A stretch of DNA of 64,000 bases from Malonomonas sp036526255 (GCA_036526255.1 DATCYW010000043.1:60213-124212); one strand, 5' to 3'; shown: positions 1 to 8,517, numbered from the stretch's first letter. The notes: generated by a model from the letters alone, not told the origin. A program made the numbers and translations.

Positions 1-1648
1 TCTGATCGGTCGGCAACGACCCGTCAGGGATCAGCTTGAGCCGCAAAGGCACGGGAATCCGCCAATCCTCTATGAGAAATTTGGCCAACCCCTGCCAGGT
101 CAACGCAAAAGAACGTTCGTCCAGAAGGCGCCGCGAAGAATACCTGACGTTTATCGGCCAGTATTGCTGTTCGGGAACCAGCGTCAAAAAATCATAACCA
201 CCCCGCTCGACACCGTAAGTGAGGGGCAATTCGTCGGCGTGTTCGACAAGCAGCCCCTTCAACCTTTCAAGACGCTCCGGGCCTTTTCTGCTCCAAAGCA
301 GGTAAGATGCGACATGATCGAATTTCTGCTGCGCTGTCATGTCATCTTTCTTCATGATCTGGCTGGTGTTTTTTCTCAAATCATAACGATCCTTGAACCC
401 GACACCTGTGGTGATCAGAATGATCGCTGAAATAAAAATACCCAGTCCCTGCTGGATCTTGAAACGACGCAGCTGCCGGTCACGCCAGGGCGCGATGATA
501 CCGATGAAACGGTCATGCCAGAGTTCGTAGCGGACCTGCCCTTCAGCAAAGTTGCGGGTTCGCAGTACACGCACCTCAGGCCGGCTGAGCCGTTCTAGCT
601 CGGCTTGAACCGATTTACGGAAAATCCGGAAAAAACGTTCCCTGAGATAAGTACCAGAGAGTGAAACCTTGAAGCCGTCCGAAGGTGCGAGATGTTTCAT
701 CAGTTTGGCGGTGAAATATTTTTTCGACCAGCGGCGCGGCATAACCCCGAGCAGAAATTTCGCCAGAATCCCTTTGCGTTCGCCAAGCTTCTGATAAAGG
801 CTCAGCGGTATCGATTTTTCCTGGCTTTTCGCGGCTTCTTTCCAGAGCTGCTCACAGACCAGTTGCAGAATCGGCAGGTCGGCGCTGCCATCCTTTTCGA
901 CAGACAATTTCACGGGTTTGCCGGCCTGTTGCACCTGGGTCAGATCAGTCACCAGCTTATCCACCAGTTCAGGCTGGTAAGTCACACCGAACAACTCTGC
1001 GGGCTTCTCTATCGCTTCTCTGGTGCTGTCAATTTTCAGCGGTTCAAGCCGGTACGTCGATTGAAACAGGGTGAAGATCTCTGTCCTGAAAGGTTCCAGC
1101 GAAGCCAGGTGCTCTTCGCGCAGCGACAGCAGAATCCGCACATCCATATCGGGATTGCGTACCAGCGCCGCAAGTTCCTGACGCAGCGGAGCTAACGGAC
1201 GGTCCTCCTTGGTGAAGAACTCTTCGAACTGATCGAGAATCAGCACCAGGGTGCGGTCATCGACGTTGATGATCAGTCGCACCAGGTCGGCAAGACTTGG
1301 CGCTCCGGCACCCGGATCGGTAATCTGCAGCGCGGTGGCCTCGGCAACCAGCTGCGCCTTTAAGACATCGGCCGGATTTTCACCATGCCACTCATCGAAG
1401 TAAATCGCCCGCGCGTCCTGCTGAACCAGGTTCGGCACCAGCAGGGTGCGCAGAATCGACGACTTGCCCACCCCGGACGGCCCGAACAGCACCGTCAAAC
1501 GCGAAGAGAAAACCTTATCGGTCAGCAGCGCCGCGTCCCGGTCACGACCGTAGAAAATCACTTTTTCACCCTTCTCAAACGGTCGCATGCCCACGTAGGG
1601 GGAAGCCGGCAGCGAAGCGGGTGAGCTGTCAGGAGTCTTGTCACTCAT
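1..1648 (-). CDS. STAND-type NTPase with membrane segment (3' part beyond window)
   Basis: The reading frame runs on the minus strand from an ATG at 1648 and is still open at the window edge, so at least 549 codons are present and the C-terminus is missing. An N-terminal stretch (YVGMRPFEKGE, then YGRDRD) leads into a P-loop, GPSGVGKS, at about residues 56-63, and a Walker B-like VLILDQFEE near residue 135. This is the layout of novel STAND (nSTAND) NTPases, signal-activated oligomerising ATPases common in conflict and defence systems. A single hydrophobic helix near residues 402-420 (GIFISAIILITTG) suggests a membrane anchor, with a further domain after it. The start codon overlaps the upstream gene's stop by 8 bases (ATGAGTGA), so the two are very likely co-translated. 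The role in defence is inferred; the NTPase call is firm. Confidence 0.8.
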   Translation of the reverse strand, partial: MSDKTPDSSPASLPASPYVGMRPFEKGEKVIFYGRDRDAALLTDKVFSSRLTVLFGPSGVGKSSILRTLLVPNLVQQDARAIYFDEWHGENPADVLKAQLVAEATALQITDPGAGAPSLADLVRLIINVDDRTLVLILDQFEEFFTKEDRPLAPLRQELAALVRNPDMDVRILLSLREEHLASLEPFRTEIFTLFQSTYRLEPLKIDSTREAIEKPAELFGVTYQPELVDKLVTDLTQVQQAGKPVKLSVEKDGSADLPILQLVCEQLWKEAAKSQEKSIPLSLYQKLGERKGILAKFLLGVMPRRWSKKYFTAKLMKHLAPSDGFKVSLSGTYLRERFFRIFRKSVQAELERLSRPEVRVLRTRNFAEGQVRYELWHDRFIGIIAPWRDRQLRRFKIQQGLGIFISAIILITTGVGFKDRYDLRKNTSQIMKKDDMTAQQKFDHVASYLLWSRKGPERLERLKGLLVEHADELPLTYGVERGGYDFLTLVPEQQYWPINVRYSSRRLLDERSFALTWQGLAKFLIEDWRIPVPLRLKLIPDGSLPTDQ

Positions 1649-3053
1649 ATGTCGCGCAGACCTTTCGGGCAAACTCATTCGGGTCCATGGTCAACAGGTC
1701 GAGGTTCAGCCGGCGCCACGATAGCTCCTCCATCCGTGACGACGGCTGACGGACCGAGATGCTCGGGCACTTGCTGGGCTGAGCAAGAAACTCGAAGATC
1801 AGGCCGAGCAGGCGAACGTGCCAGACATCCAGCGGATAGCCGAGAAAGACAAACGGATTGCGTTGAAAGTGCCGGCTGAAGGCGGTCGGTACTCCGGTGC
1901 TCTGATTCTGCATCCGGCTTAAAAGAACCAGGTGGTCGCTCTCGGTCATGACCACCGTATCGATTTCAAGCTCCGGATCGAGGCGGTTATTCAGAAATGG
2001 CGACCCTAACGGCTTGTAAATCACCATTGCGTTTTCAGCTGTGGTCAGATCGACGTTGTCGGCGGTGCAGAATTTTGGATTGGTGTCTTGCGGGCCCTTG
2101 AAAAGCAGAATTTTACCGTCATGCTCGCCGCCCAGCGAACGGATGACGTGGCAGATAATCAGAGGCGTATCCAGCTGTTTTTCCAGGTTGATATCGATGG
2201 TCGTGCTGACAACCAGCGGCGGGCGCTTGATCTTTTTCAGCAGGGTAAAGATCTCCGGCGTCTCCGCCTGCGCCGCCATCTCATCGATAATCTCTTCGAG
2301 ACGCTCTAAAAAACCCTCGCGGCTGCGAACAAATCGCTCGCAGTATTCCGCCGCAGTGGCAAGACAGGGTTCATGGGATGACACATCACCCAGCGCCTGA
2401 ATCAGAGCGGTGGTCGAAAGCGGGCCATCACCGTAAACGCACTGGCCGATAAAAGGGATGCAGCGGCCTGAATGAAGCGCCATTGAGGCACTGTCGAAAT
2501 CCGCCGAACAGGGATCGCTGGCTGCATTGGAACTCATAGTTAACAGCCGTTCTTTGTGATCCAGCAAGGCGCTGCGCAGCTGGGCGCGAAACGCCGGAAG
2601 GCTTTCGGATTCTTTAACTGCAGGCGGTTCATGAGCGAAAAAAGCGGCAAACTGGTTCAGGTTAGCACGAAAGGTTTCGACCCAACTGCGGGCGGCGGCA
2701 TCGTTTTCCCAGAGATTACCGGGCCAGCTGTCCTGAGCCAGCAGTGGCAGAACGGCGATGTTATTCTGGCGGGCATACTCAAGCTCGAACGCGGTGATTG
2801 AATCGACACCGTTGCCCCCCTGCTCTTTTGTCGGCACCCAGCCCTGCCGGAAAGCGACGATCAGCAGCATCAGCTGGCAACCCTGCAGCAGGTTCCGGCA
2901 TTGCTCGACAGTCTGGCCGGACATGGCGACCGAAGCATGCTCCATCATCACCGGCTTCCACCCCAGATCAAGGATCGTCAGCCGCGCGACCGCACGATAG
3001 GTTTCGAGATCCTTCGAGGTCGAAGAAACAAAAACCTTGATATCAGTTGCCAA
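1641..3053 (-). CDS. DUF4062 / SIR2-like domain protein
   Basis: 470 residues. Residues 5-90 (IKVFVSSTSKDLETYR, later PVMMEHA) match the DUF4062 family, found at the N-terminus of many STAND and conflict proteins. Residues from about 190 resemble a SIR2-like NAD-binding domain: IPFIGQCVYG for the glycine loop, PPLVVSTT for the strand before the usual asparagine, YKPLGSP where the catalytic His-Gly motif is expected, VVMTESDH, and a late FLGYPLDVWHVRLL. SIR2 domains of this class often deplete NAD+ in anti-phage systems, but the expected catalytic histidine is not visible, so activity is uncertain. The start is a TTG at 3053 with AAGGGG upstream; the ATG closer to that site is out of frame. 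It precedes and overlaps the STAND NTPase gene, implying one operon. Confidence 0.75.
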   Translation of the reverse strand: MATDIKVFVSSTSKDLETYRAVARLTILDLGWKPVMMEHASVAMSGQTVEQCRNLLQGCQLMLLIVAFRQGWVPTKEQGGNGVDSITAFELEYARQNNIAVLPLLAQDSWPGNLWENDAAARSWVETFRANLNQFAAFFAHEPPAVKESESLPAFRAQLRSALLDHKERLLTMSSNAASDPCSADFDSASMALHSGRCIPFIGQCVYGDGPLSTTALIQALGDVSSHEPCLATAAEYCERFVRSREGFLERLEEIIDEMAAQAETPEIFTLLKKIKRPPLVVSTTIDINLEKQLDTPLIICHVIRSLGGEHDGKILLFKGPQDTNPKFCTADNVDLTTAENAMVIYKPLGSPFLNNRLDPELEIDTVVMTESDHLVLLSRMQNQSTGVPTAFSRHFQRNPFVFLGYPLDVWHVRLLGLIFEFLAQPSKCPSISVRQPSSRMEELSWRRLNLDLLTMDPNEFARKVCATYE

Positions 3054-3072
3054 TAGCTCATCCCCTTGTCTT

Positions 3073-3119
3073 AAAAAAAACCGAGTCGGCGGAAGGATGC
3101 TTCTCCTTCGGCAGCTCGG
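3073..3119 (-). terminator. Terminator-like hairpin in the leader of the DUF4062-SIR2 gene
   Basis: On the minus strand, a stem of CCGAG/CTCGG (3119-3115 with 3085-3081) plus an inner GAAGGA/TCCTTC helix with a 6-nt loop is followed by eight T residues (3080-3073). The T run ends 19 nt before the TTG start at 3053. That is the form of an intrinsic terminator, but it lies upstream of the gene. It may attenuate the defence-type operon or end a short transcript from 3120-3370. The plus-strand flank is also T-rich, so weak bidirectional action is possible. Confidence 0.55.
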
Positions 3120-3370
3120 CTTTCTTTTCCCAAAGACGCGACGCCTGCAGTCCGTAGCTTTAACGAATTAACAGACCTCAAAAACGCCAGCTGCGACCTG
3201 ATTCTAAGTAGATAACTTAAAAATATCAGACCTTAATGAGAGTTCAAGCGCTGCCCGGCGCTTGGTGGATTTAAATATTTATGGCATGAACCCTGCTTCG
3301 ATTTGCTAAGATAGCCCCTTCTTGATGCAAATCGGCCAATCCAGTTTAAAGGCAAAGGGGAAACAATACG
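3120..3370. promoter_or_regulatory. Divergent intergenic region with a palindrome and putative promoters
   Basis: No gene is supported between 3120 and the GNAT-kinase start. It contains an inverted repeat CAAGCGC-6-GCGCTTG at 3245-3264. A minus-strand promoter-like pair (TTGAAC, 16-17 nt, TATTTT) starts inside that repeat and would give a leader of roughly 150 nt for the DUF4062 gene. A plus-strand TAAGAT near 3310 could serve the downstream gene. All of this is from inspection only. Confidence 0.3.
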
Positions 3371-5347
3371 ATGGAATGGAATCCCGAACAGTTCCCGTAC
3401 ATCCAGAAGCTCACCCCCGCATACGAACGGGCGATCCGCCAGTCGCCGCTGCTCAATATCGACTCGCTGGTGATTCCATCGCCTTATATCCTGCATAAAA
3501 CTATCGACATCGATTACGACCACAGCTTCGTCTGGGACGAAAAGGGCGAGTTGCTTGGCTATATGCTGGTCTATGCCACGCCGGACAAACAGACCTTTCA
3601 TATTTACAAACTGGTCACCAACCCTTTTGGCAGAAGCAAGGGGATCGGCTCGGCTTTCCTGCGCACTCTGGTGCAGACAATGGCTGGCGATGCCCACATC
3701 TACCTCTATGTCTGGGAAAAGCTGCTGAGCTCGATTGACTTTTTTAAGGCCCGGGGCTTCTCGATCACCGACCTGACCGTTTTTCGCAAGATGCGTTTTC
3801 ACTTGATGTCGGTTGCGGCCGAAACGCTGATTGCCAAGCTGGATTCGGCCGATCGCCCCGAAGTTTCGGTGGTCGAAGAATTGTCCAAAGTGCGCCACGA
3901 TGTGAAGAAATCGCTCAGGGTCCTCTCAGATATGACCAACATCCTCTCAGTCGACAACTTCAACCAGGTCTCCGAGGATATTAACCGCGAAACCACTTCG
4001 ATGCTCAATACCCTCAACATGTATGAAGACAAGATCCACCTCGAGCACAAGGTCTCACTGAAAGAACTTATCACCGAGCGAGTCATCCCCTTTATCGAGG
4101 CGGTCGATAGCGCCTGCGAGGTGCGACTGGTGCTTAATTCGAAGATCGAACCGGTCAACGGCAGCTACAACAGCTTCAGCCGGGCGCTGATCAATATTGT
4201 TTCCAACGCCCTGGACGCCATCAAATCAAGCGGTCGGCGCGGTCGGCTTGAACTTGTGCTTGATCAGCAGGGGGATACCGTGACCCTGGCGATCACCGAC
4301 AACGGCACCGGCATCCCGACCGCGAAGCTAAAAAAAGGGCCGGATCAGATCCCGCTGTTTGTCGGAAAATCGACCAAGGGCAAGACCGAGTCGGGCGAAG
4401 GGGTCGGTACCAAGCAGATCTATGCCACCTTCGGCGCCGACCATGTCGAAGTGACCAGCGCAGAGGGCACTTCCACGACCTGGACCATCAGTCTGAAGAA
4501 AAGCACCTCGCGCGACACCGCCCTGCTCGACGAGCTATACACACGCTATGTGCGGATGATCAAGACCACCCAAAAAGCCAAACTGACCCCCGAAACCAGC
4601 CACAATGACATCACCATCTTCATCTGGCAGCTGCGCCAGATGGAGCTGTTCAGTTACGACCTGCTCTACCATTTCAGCCGCTACAACAACATCCGCGACA
4701 TCTTCTCGAGCATATTGATGTACCGCTTCGGCGGCAAATCCTTCAACTTTCTCAAAGAAGAACTGAGCAACTGCCGAATCGACAACAACTCGATCAGGGC
4801 ATGGCTGCTGGGGATCAACAAACGCATCAACAAGTTCGAGACCTGCATCCTGCGCAATGTGCCCTTCGATCAGCACAAGGATGTCCTGTTCCAAAGTTAC
4901 GGCCAGGCCACCGACCGCACCATGATCTTTACCCTCGACCCCGAAACCGGCCGGTTTTTCACCACCGATCGCAAGCTCGCCGAACACCTCGACTTTGTGC
5001 CCTACCTCAAGCGTGAACGCGACGAACTGCTGCGCGGCGAGTTGGTCGGCGATCTACGCAACGTCAACAGCCCTATCTATCTGGGCGTCTGGTCGGTGAG
5101 CACGCTGGATGACCTGCATGCCAAACTGAAGCTGATCCAGAAAGGCGCGCAACAGCTGCTTGAGATGGGGCTCGACAAAGAGAAGCGCATCGCCTTTTAC
5201 AACACCACCTACAACACCTGTGAGAGTGAAATCGATACCTTTGAGACGGTCACGCTGGGCGAGATGGTCACGCTGGATGAGGCGGATTTCGAACGATTTA
5301 TCCGGCCTGCTGAGAGCGGGATGAGCGGGATGATGGCCTTCGACTGA
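3371..5347 (+). CDS. GNAT acetyltransferase-histidine kinase ATPase fusion
   Basis: 658 residues. Residues 1-145 look like a GNAT acetyltransferase, with the acetyl-CoA loop GRSKGIGSAF at 87-96 (R-x-x-G-x-G pattern). A helical stretch follows with a possible phospho-acceptor, RHDVKKSL (H176). An HATPase_c domain lies at about 262-375: INIVSNALDAI (N box), DNGTGIP (G1) and GEGVGT (G2). The last 280 residues (from about 380) form a domain I do not recognise, rich in aromatic and charged residues. The start has AAGGGG eight bases upstream. No response regulator is adjacent and there is no membrane segment, so this would be a soluble kinase, possibly one whose GNAT domain senses acyl-CoA. The domain calls are good; the function is unknown. 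Confidence 0.75.
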   Translation: MEWNPEQFPYIQKLTPAYERAIRQSPLLNIDSLVIPSPYILHKTIDIDYDHSFVWDEKGELLGYMLVYATPDKQTFHIYKLVTNPFGRSKGIGSAFLRTLVQTMAGDAHIYLYVWEKLLSSIDFFKARGFSITDLTVFRKMRFHLMSVAAETLIAKLDSADRPEVSVVEELSKVRHDVKKSLRVLSDMTNILSVDNFNQVSEDINRETTSMLNTLNMYEDKIHLEHKVSLKELITERVIPFIEAVDSACEVRLVLNSKIEPVNGSYNSFSRALINIVSNALDAIKSSGRRGRLELVLDQQGDTVTLAITDNGTGIPTAKLKKGPDQIPLFVGKSTKGKTESGEGVGTKQIYATFGADHVEVTSAEGTSTTWTISLKKSTSRDTALLDELYTRYVRMIKTTQKAKLTPETSHNDITIFIWQLRQMELFSYDLLYHFSRYNNIRDIFSSILMYRFGGKSFNFLKEELSNCRIDNNSIRAWLLGINKRINKFETCILRNVPFDQHKDVLFQSYGQATDRTMIFTLDPETGRFFTTDRKLAEHLDFVPYLKRERDELLRGELVGDLRNVNSPIYLGVWSVSTLDDLHAKLKLIQKGAQQLLEMGLDKEKRIAFYNTTYNTCESEIDTFETVTLGEMVTLDEADFERFIRPAESGMSGMMAFD

Positions 5348-5410
5348 CTAACGTTTGGTATTTCATGCCTTGCTGATGTTTCTGGTGTGTGGCAGATAAA
5401 TGAACACCTC

Positions 5411-6520
5411 TCAGGGGCTGTCAGCGGAGCTTCCAGCCGGGTTGATAATCAGGCGATCGCCTGGATGTAGCGGACTGTTGAGGTTGATGCGGTTCCATAT
5501 CAGGATCGCAGCCAAGGGGACACGAAATTGTTCCGCAATGGTCGAGAGGTTATCACCGGGTTGAACAATATAGATTCGCTCTTTCCGCTGCTGGCTCCAT
5601 TCCCGGTGACCCTGATTGAAACGCTCTTGAAACCCGGCGGGCGTGCCTTTGGGCACGGCCAAGGTGTAGGTTCCCGCCGCCAGATAATGACCGCGCAACT
5701 CCGGGTTCAAATCCTTGATCTGCTTGAAATCAGTCTCTGCCGCCTGCGCCACCACCCTCAGGCTGGTCTCCTCATAAACAGTCAATTCAACGCTGGCAAA
5801 GCTGATGGGCGGATAATAGTCTTTATCCTGTAAGTGAAAGCCGTAACGCTCTGGCTGGGTTAAAATCAATTTGGCCGAAAGAATTCGAAACAGGTAACGC
5901 TGGGTTTCCTGCGGCAAGTAGAGCCGGTAGAAGTTATTGACGCCTTGGGCCAGAATTTCCGCCTGCAGGCCCTCTTCCCCCATGTTGAAGGCCGCTGCGG
6001 CCAGACTCCAGAGACCAAATCTTTCGTAAAGCTCGGCAAAATAAATCATCGCAGCCTTGGTCGAAGTGGTCAGGTTTCTGCGCTGATCAATCGACTCATT
6101 GATGGTCATGCCGTAACGTCGACCTGTTTCCGGCAAGAATTGCCAGAAGCCGATTGCGCCCTTTGACGAACCGACATGCGGCCTCAGGGCGCTTTCAGCC
6201 AGAGCGATATACTTCAGGTCATCCGGCAGTCCGGCCCTGGAAAGCATCGCTTCGATAATGGGCAAATAGCGGCGGGACCGCTTCAGCCACAAAATCGCCT
6301 GATCCCGGTCCCAGAGCGACAGCAGCAGTTCCTTTTCCATCCGCTCCCGCACATCGGAATCTTCCAGTGGTACCACCTCACCGCAAAATGTCAGTGGCTG
6401 TTCCAGGCGGATGCTTTCCAGCAATGGCGGAGTTACCCCGTCCCTGCCTGCAGCAAGCGCTGGACTGCTGAAAACCAGACCGACCGTCAGCCACACTATG
6501 ACCACGAACCGAAAGAACAT
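5411..6520 (-). CDS. mltD: Membrane-bound lytic murein transglycosylase D-like, SLT + LysM
   Basis: About 369 residues from the ATG at 6520, preceded by AAGGAAA; a TTG 21 bases earlier is less likely. An N-terminal signal segment (FFRFVVIVWLTVGLVF, cleavage after PALAA) exports it. The SLT domain carries the catalytic glutamate in ALAESAL and the family run SSKGAIGFWQFLPETGRRYGM. The C-terminal half has two LysM-like units, the last beginning YIVQPGDNLSTIAEQF, which bind peptidoglycan. It cleaves the glycan backbone to form 1,6-anhydro ends during wall remodelling. It converges on the GNAT-kinase gene, with only 63 bp between stops and no obvious terminator. Confidence 0.9.
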   Translation of the reverse strand: MFFRFVVIVWLTVGLVFSSPALAAGRDGVTPPLLESIRLEQPLTFCGEVVPLEDSDVRERMEKELLLSLWDRDQAILWLKRSRRYLPIIEAMLSRAGLPDDLKYIALAESALRPHVGSSKGAIGFWQFLPETGRRYGMTINESIDQRRNLTTSTKAAMIYFAELYERFGLWSLAAAAFNMGEEGLQAEILAQGVNNFYRLYLPQETQRYLFRILSAKLILTQPERYGFHLQDKDYYPPISFASVELTVYEETSLRVVAQAAETDFKQIKDLNPELRGHYLAAGTYTLAVPKGTPAGFQERFNQGHREWSQQRKERIYIVQPGDNLSTIAEQFRVPLAAILIWNRINLNSPLHPGDRLIINPAGSSADSP

Positions 6521-6918
6521 GATTTTCCTTATAACAAGCAATTCCTATCCATCCTTTGCAAGGCTACTACATTTAAAAGGCACCGGTGCAAGGGGTATAA
6601 ATATCCCTTGTAAGAGAAAAATGCCTTTCTCTTCGTTTCGCTTCGAGCGTAATCATCCTCAGCAATAGATTTGCCGAAGATCTTGACACCACTAAATTTA
6701 ACAAAATCAGAAAGATAAGAGATGTCACCCGATTCATCTTTCCATTTGACATTAAAGGAAACGCATATAGGTGAGAACGTCGGCCAGACGCCAACACACG
6801 TAATTATGGTGGAGTTGAAGCGAGGTGAACAAGTTGCTTCTGCGAAATGGTGATTTGTGGAGTTGTCACGTCAAACTCCAGCAATATATATCAGACTGCA
6901 ATAGTAAGTTCGTAAGAG
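6521..6918 (-). other. Gene-poor stretch with a possible coding remnant
   Basis: About 400 bp without a convincing gene. On the minus strand, one frame stays open from about 6850 to a TAA overlapping the mltD leader. It lacks a good start but reads as plausible protein (for example SFNVKWKDESGDISY, then FVKFSGVKIFGKS), so it may be the 3' remnant of a decayed gene. A 74-codon frame with a TTG start overlaps it and looks spurious. The DNA is more AT-rich than its neighbours. Confidence 0.25.
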
Positions 6919-7419
6919 TTACTGGCTTTCGATTTCGTTCAGCTTGATACGAGCCTGTTCATTCTCCGGGTTCGCTTTGATTTCCAAAATTAGTTCATCA
7001 ATGGCTTTATCTTTCATTCCTTTACGATAATACTCCATGGCTTGATGATAATGAGCAGAGGTCGTCTCTTTTTCCTTATTTCTGGCTGTAATGTATTTAT
7101 CATGGGCTTCAGTATTGGCGGGATCGATTTTTATCGCCACCCGATAAAAGAAAATGGCATCGTCAATTTCACCCTTGCTGAAGTAGGCATCGCCGACTTT
7201 TATGGCGTCCGTAGAATCTTCAATATTCCATCCTTTCATCCGGTCCCGTTCACGTTGCTGAAGTTCAAAATCAAAATCCTTCCTTTTATTTACTTCATCG
7301 GCAACGCCGGTTTTATCATGTTTGAAAATGATATTGGTGTCATCACCGATAACCGGACCGGCAACCAGGCAGACCATCAATATACTGATAATCATTAAGT
7401 TTTTATTTTGTATTTTCAT
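6919..7419 (-). CDS. Exported TPR-repeat protein, hypothetical
   Basis: About 166 residues from the ATG at 7419, chosen because GGAG lies seven bases upstream and it places a signal peptide (NLMIISILMVCLVAGPVIG) at the N-terminus; a start 30 codons earlier would bury it. After cleavage comes a charged linker, then two or three tetratricopeptide-type helical hairpins: DAYFSKGEIDDAIFFYRVAI, and then YYRKGMKDKAIDELILEI with NPENEQARIKL. TPR units mediate protein-protein contacts, so it is probably a small periplasmic scaffold or assembly factor. It is divergent from the outer-membrane barrel gene at 7770. No specific family was recognised. Confidence 0.7.
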   Translation of the reverse strand: MKIQNKNLMIISILMVCLVAGPVIGDDTNIIFKHDKTGVADEVNKRKDFDFELQQRERDRMKGWNIEDSTDAIKVGDAYFSKGEIDDAIFFYRVAIKIDPANTEAHDKYITARNKEKETTSAHYHQAMEYYRKGMKDKAIDELILEIKANPENEQARIKLNEIESQ

Positions 7420-7684
7420 GCGTAGCTCCACTCTCTTAAGCCAGGTACAAAAATCATCGAGGTCTCGAGGTCGGGTTGCCTTCCTCCTCAAAATAATCAC
7501 ATACTTCATACACTTGAGTCTACATTGCTGAGGTGAAATCTGCTGGCAAGGCAGAAACAGGCACCTAAGTCAGGATTCTTTTTTTCGTTTCAACTCGACT
7601 TAAATACAGTGGCCCCCGACCCTTTGCAGCTTTGGACGAAATCAAGAGGGGCTTCCATTATCTATAACTATCTTTTTCCTTCGG

Positions 7685-7712
7685 TTGCCAACTAATTCAC
7701 GGATGCTATAGG
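7685..7712 (+). promoter_or_regulatory. Putative sigma-70 promoter for the outer-membrane protein gene
   Basis: TTGCCA (7685-7690), a 16-nt gap and TATAGG (7707-7712) lie 58 bases upstream of the ATG at 7770. The rest of the 350-bp divergent gap (7420-7769) is AT-rich; I see no further gene or RNA motif in it. Confidence 0.3.
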
Positions 7713-7769
7713 TATGTAATAACAGGCTTGAAGAAAGTTTCAGCAATCCGATTGGGGAAGGAGGCCGAA

Positions 7770-8420
7770 ATGAAACGGACAAAAATCATATCAAAATTAC
7801 CGATCCTGCTTATGCTTCTACTTCTCTTTAGCGGCTGTGCCAAGCTACCTACCATTGTGCCGGAAGGAACTGTGGCCAAGAATTTCTACGCCGGGTTCGG
7901 TGTTGGTGGCAGTGACAGCAACGCTGCTGATTCTAACGATGACGGATCAGTGTCTGGTATCGCCACCAGCGATACAGATGTGATGGGAAAACTTTTCTTT
8001 GGCTATTTATTCAATCAATATCTGGCTGTGGAAGCATCCTACCAGGATTTCGGCGAAACTGATTTTGTAGCAACATCTACCGGTGGGCCCTCCTGGGCTG
8101 CAGGGCCTGTCAGAACAGATCAAGAAGCACAAGCTTACGACTTGACAGCAATCGGCCGGTGGCCAATTTCAGAAAGGTGGGCCTTTATTGGAAAACTTGG
8201 GTGGTCATGGTGGGAGAATAAGGAGACCTACACAGAGGGAGCCTTTGTTTCTTCCGAGAAAACCCATGGCAATAATTTCACCTATGGCGGTGGTCTGGAA
8301 TTTGACCATGGCTACAAAGATCGCATCGTTTACAGGTTTGAGCTCGACCATCACGAAGTCGGTAACGATGACTATGATGTAAATACAGCAACCGCAAATT
8401 TTATCTATCGCTTTCCGTAG
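7770..8420 (+). CDS. Outer-membrane beta-barrel lipoprotein, OmpA/OmpW-like barrel
   Basis: 216 residues from the ATG at 7770, which has a strong GGAAGGAGG site; an in-frame ATG 14 codons upstream has no such site. The N-terminus has a lipoprotein signal with lipobox LFSGC. The mature part alternates short amphipathic strands ending in aromatic residues (NFYAGFGVGG, KLFFGYLFNQYLAVEASY, WAFIGKLGWSWWEN, NFTYGGGLEF) and closes with ATANFIYRF, a C-terminal aromatic as expected for outer-membrane barrels. An eight-stranded porin-like fold is likely. The function is unknown; such proteins are often structural or surface antigens. Confidence 0.7.
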   Translation: MKRTKIISKLPILLMLLLLFSGCAKLPTIVPEGTVAKNFYAGFGVGGSDSNAADSNDDGSVSGIATSDTDVMGKLFFGYLFNQYLAVEASYQDFGETDFVATSTGGPSWAAGPVRTDQEAQAYDLTAIGRWPISERWAFIGKLGWSWWENKETYTEGAFVSSEKTHGNNFTYGGGLEFDHGYKDRIVYRFELDHHEVGNDDYDVNTATANFIYRFP

Positions 8421-8428
8421 AGAAGCTT

Positions 8429-8517
8429 CAAGCGACCGGCAGCCCCCCCCTGTAACCGGCGGGGGTTTGCTGATAACAGGCTGTTTCAATCTCCTGCGGC
8501 AACGACAGCGACCTCAC
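8429..8517 (-). repeat. Direct repeat copy A: decayed 3' end of an amidohydrolase gene
   Basis: About 89 bp resembling 28637-28727, with roughly four of five bases the same by eye. On the minus strand, after correcting two single-base indels (one A missing in an A run, one extra G in a G8 run), it reads ENSLLSANPRRL ... LPVA stop, matching the end of the amidohydrolase at 28638. Here the sequence forms the last codons and downstream flank of the SRPBCC gene in another frame. Its CCCCCC/GGGGG arms followed by TTT might also terminate the barrel gene. Confidence 0.75.

Noticed and set aside
3245..3264. CAAGCGC/GCGCTTG repeat as an attachment site or origin element
   Set aside because: It is a single short palindrome with no direct repeat elsewhere; an operator is the simpler reading.
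6573..6797. A 74-codon minus-strand frame with a TTG start
   Set aside because: No ribosome site or family match; another frame over the same bases looks more protein-like.
7420..7769. A riboswitch (cyclic di-GMP or similar) in the divergent gap
   Set aside because: GGCA- and GGC-containing stretches suggested GEMM-type elements, but the conserved core and paired helices could not be matched.
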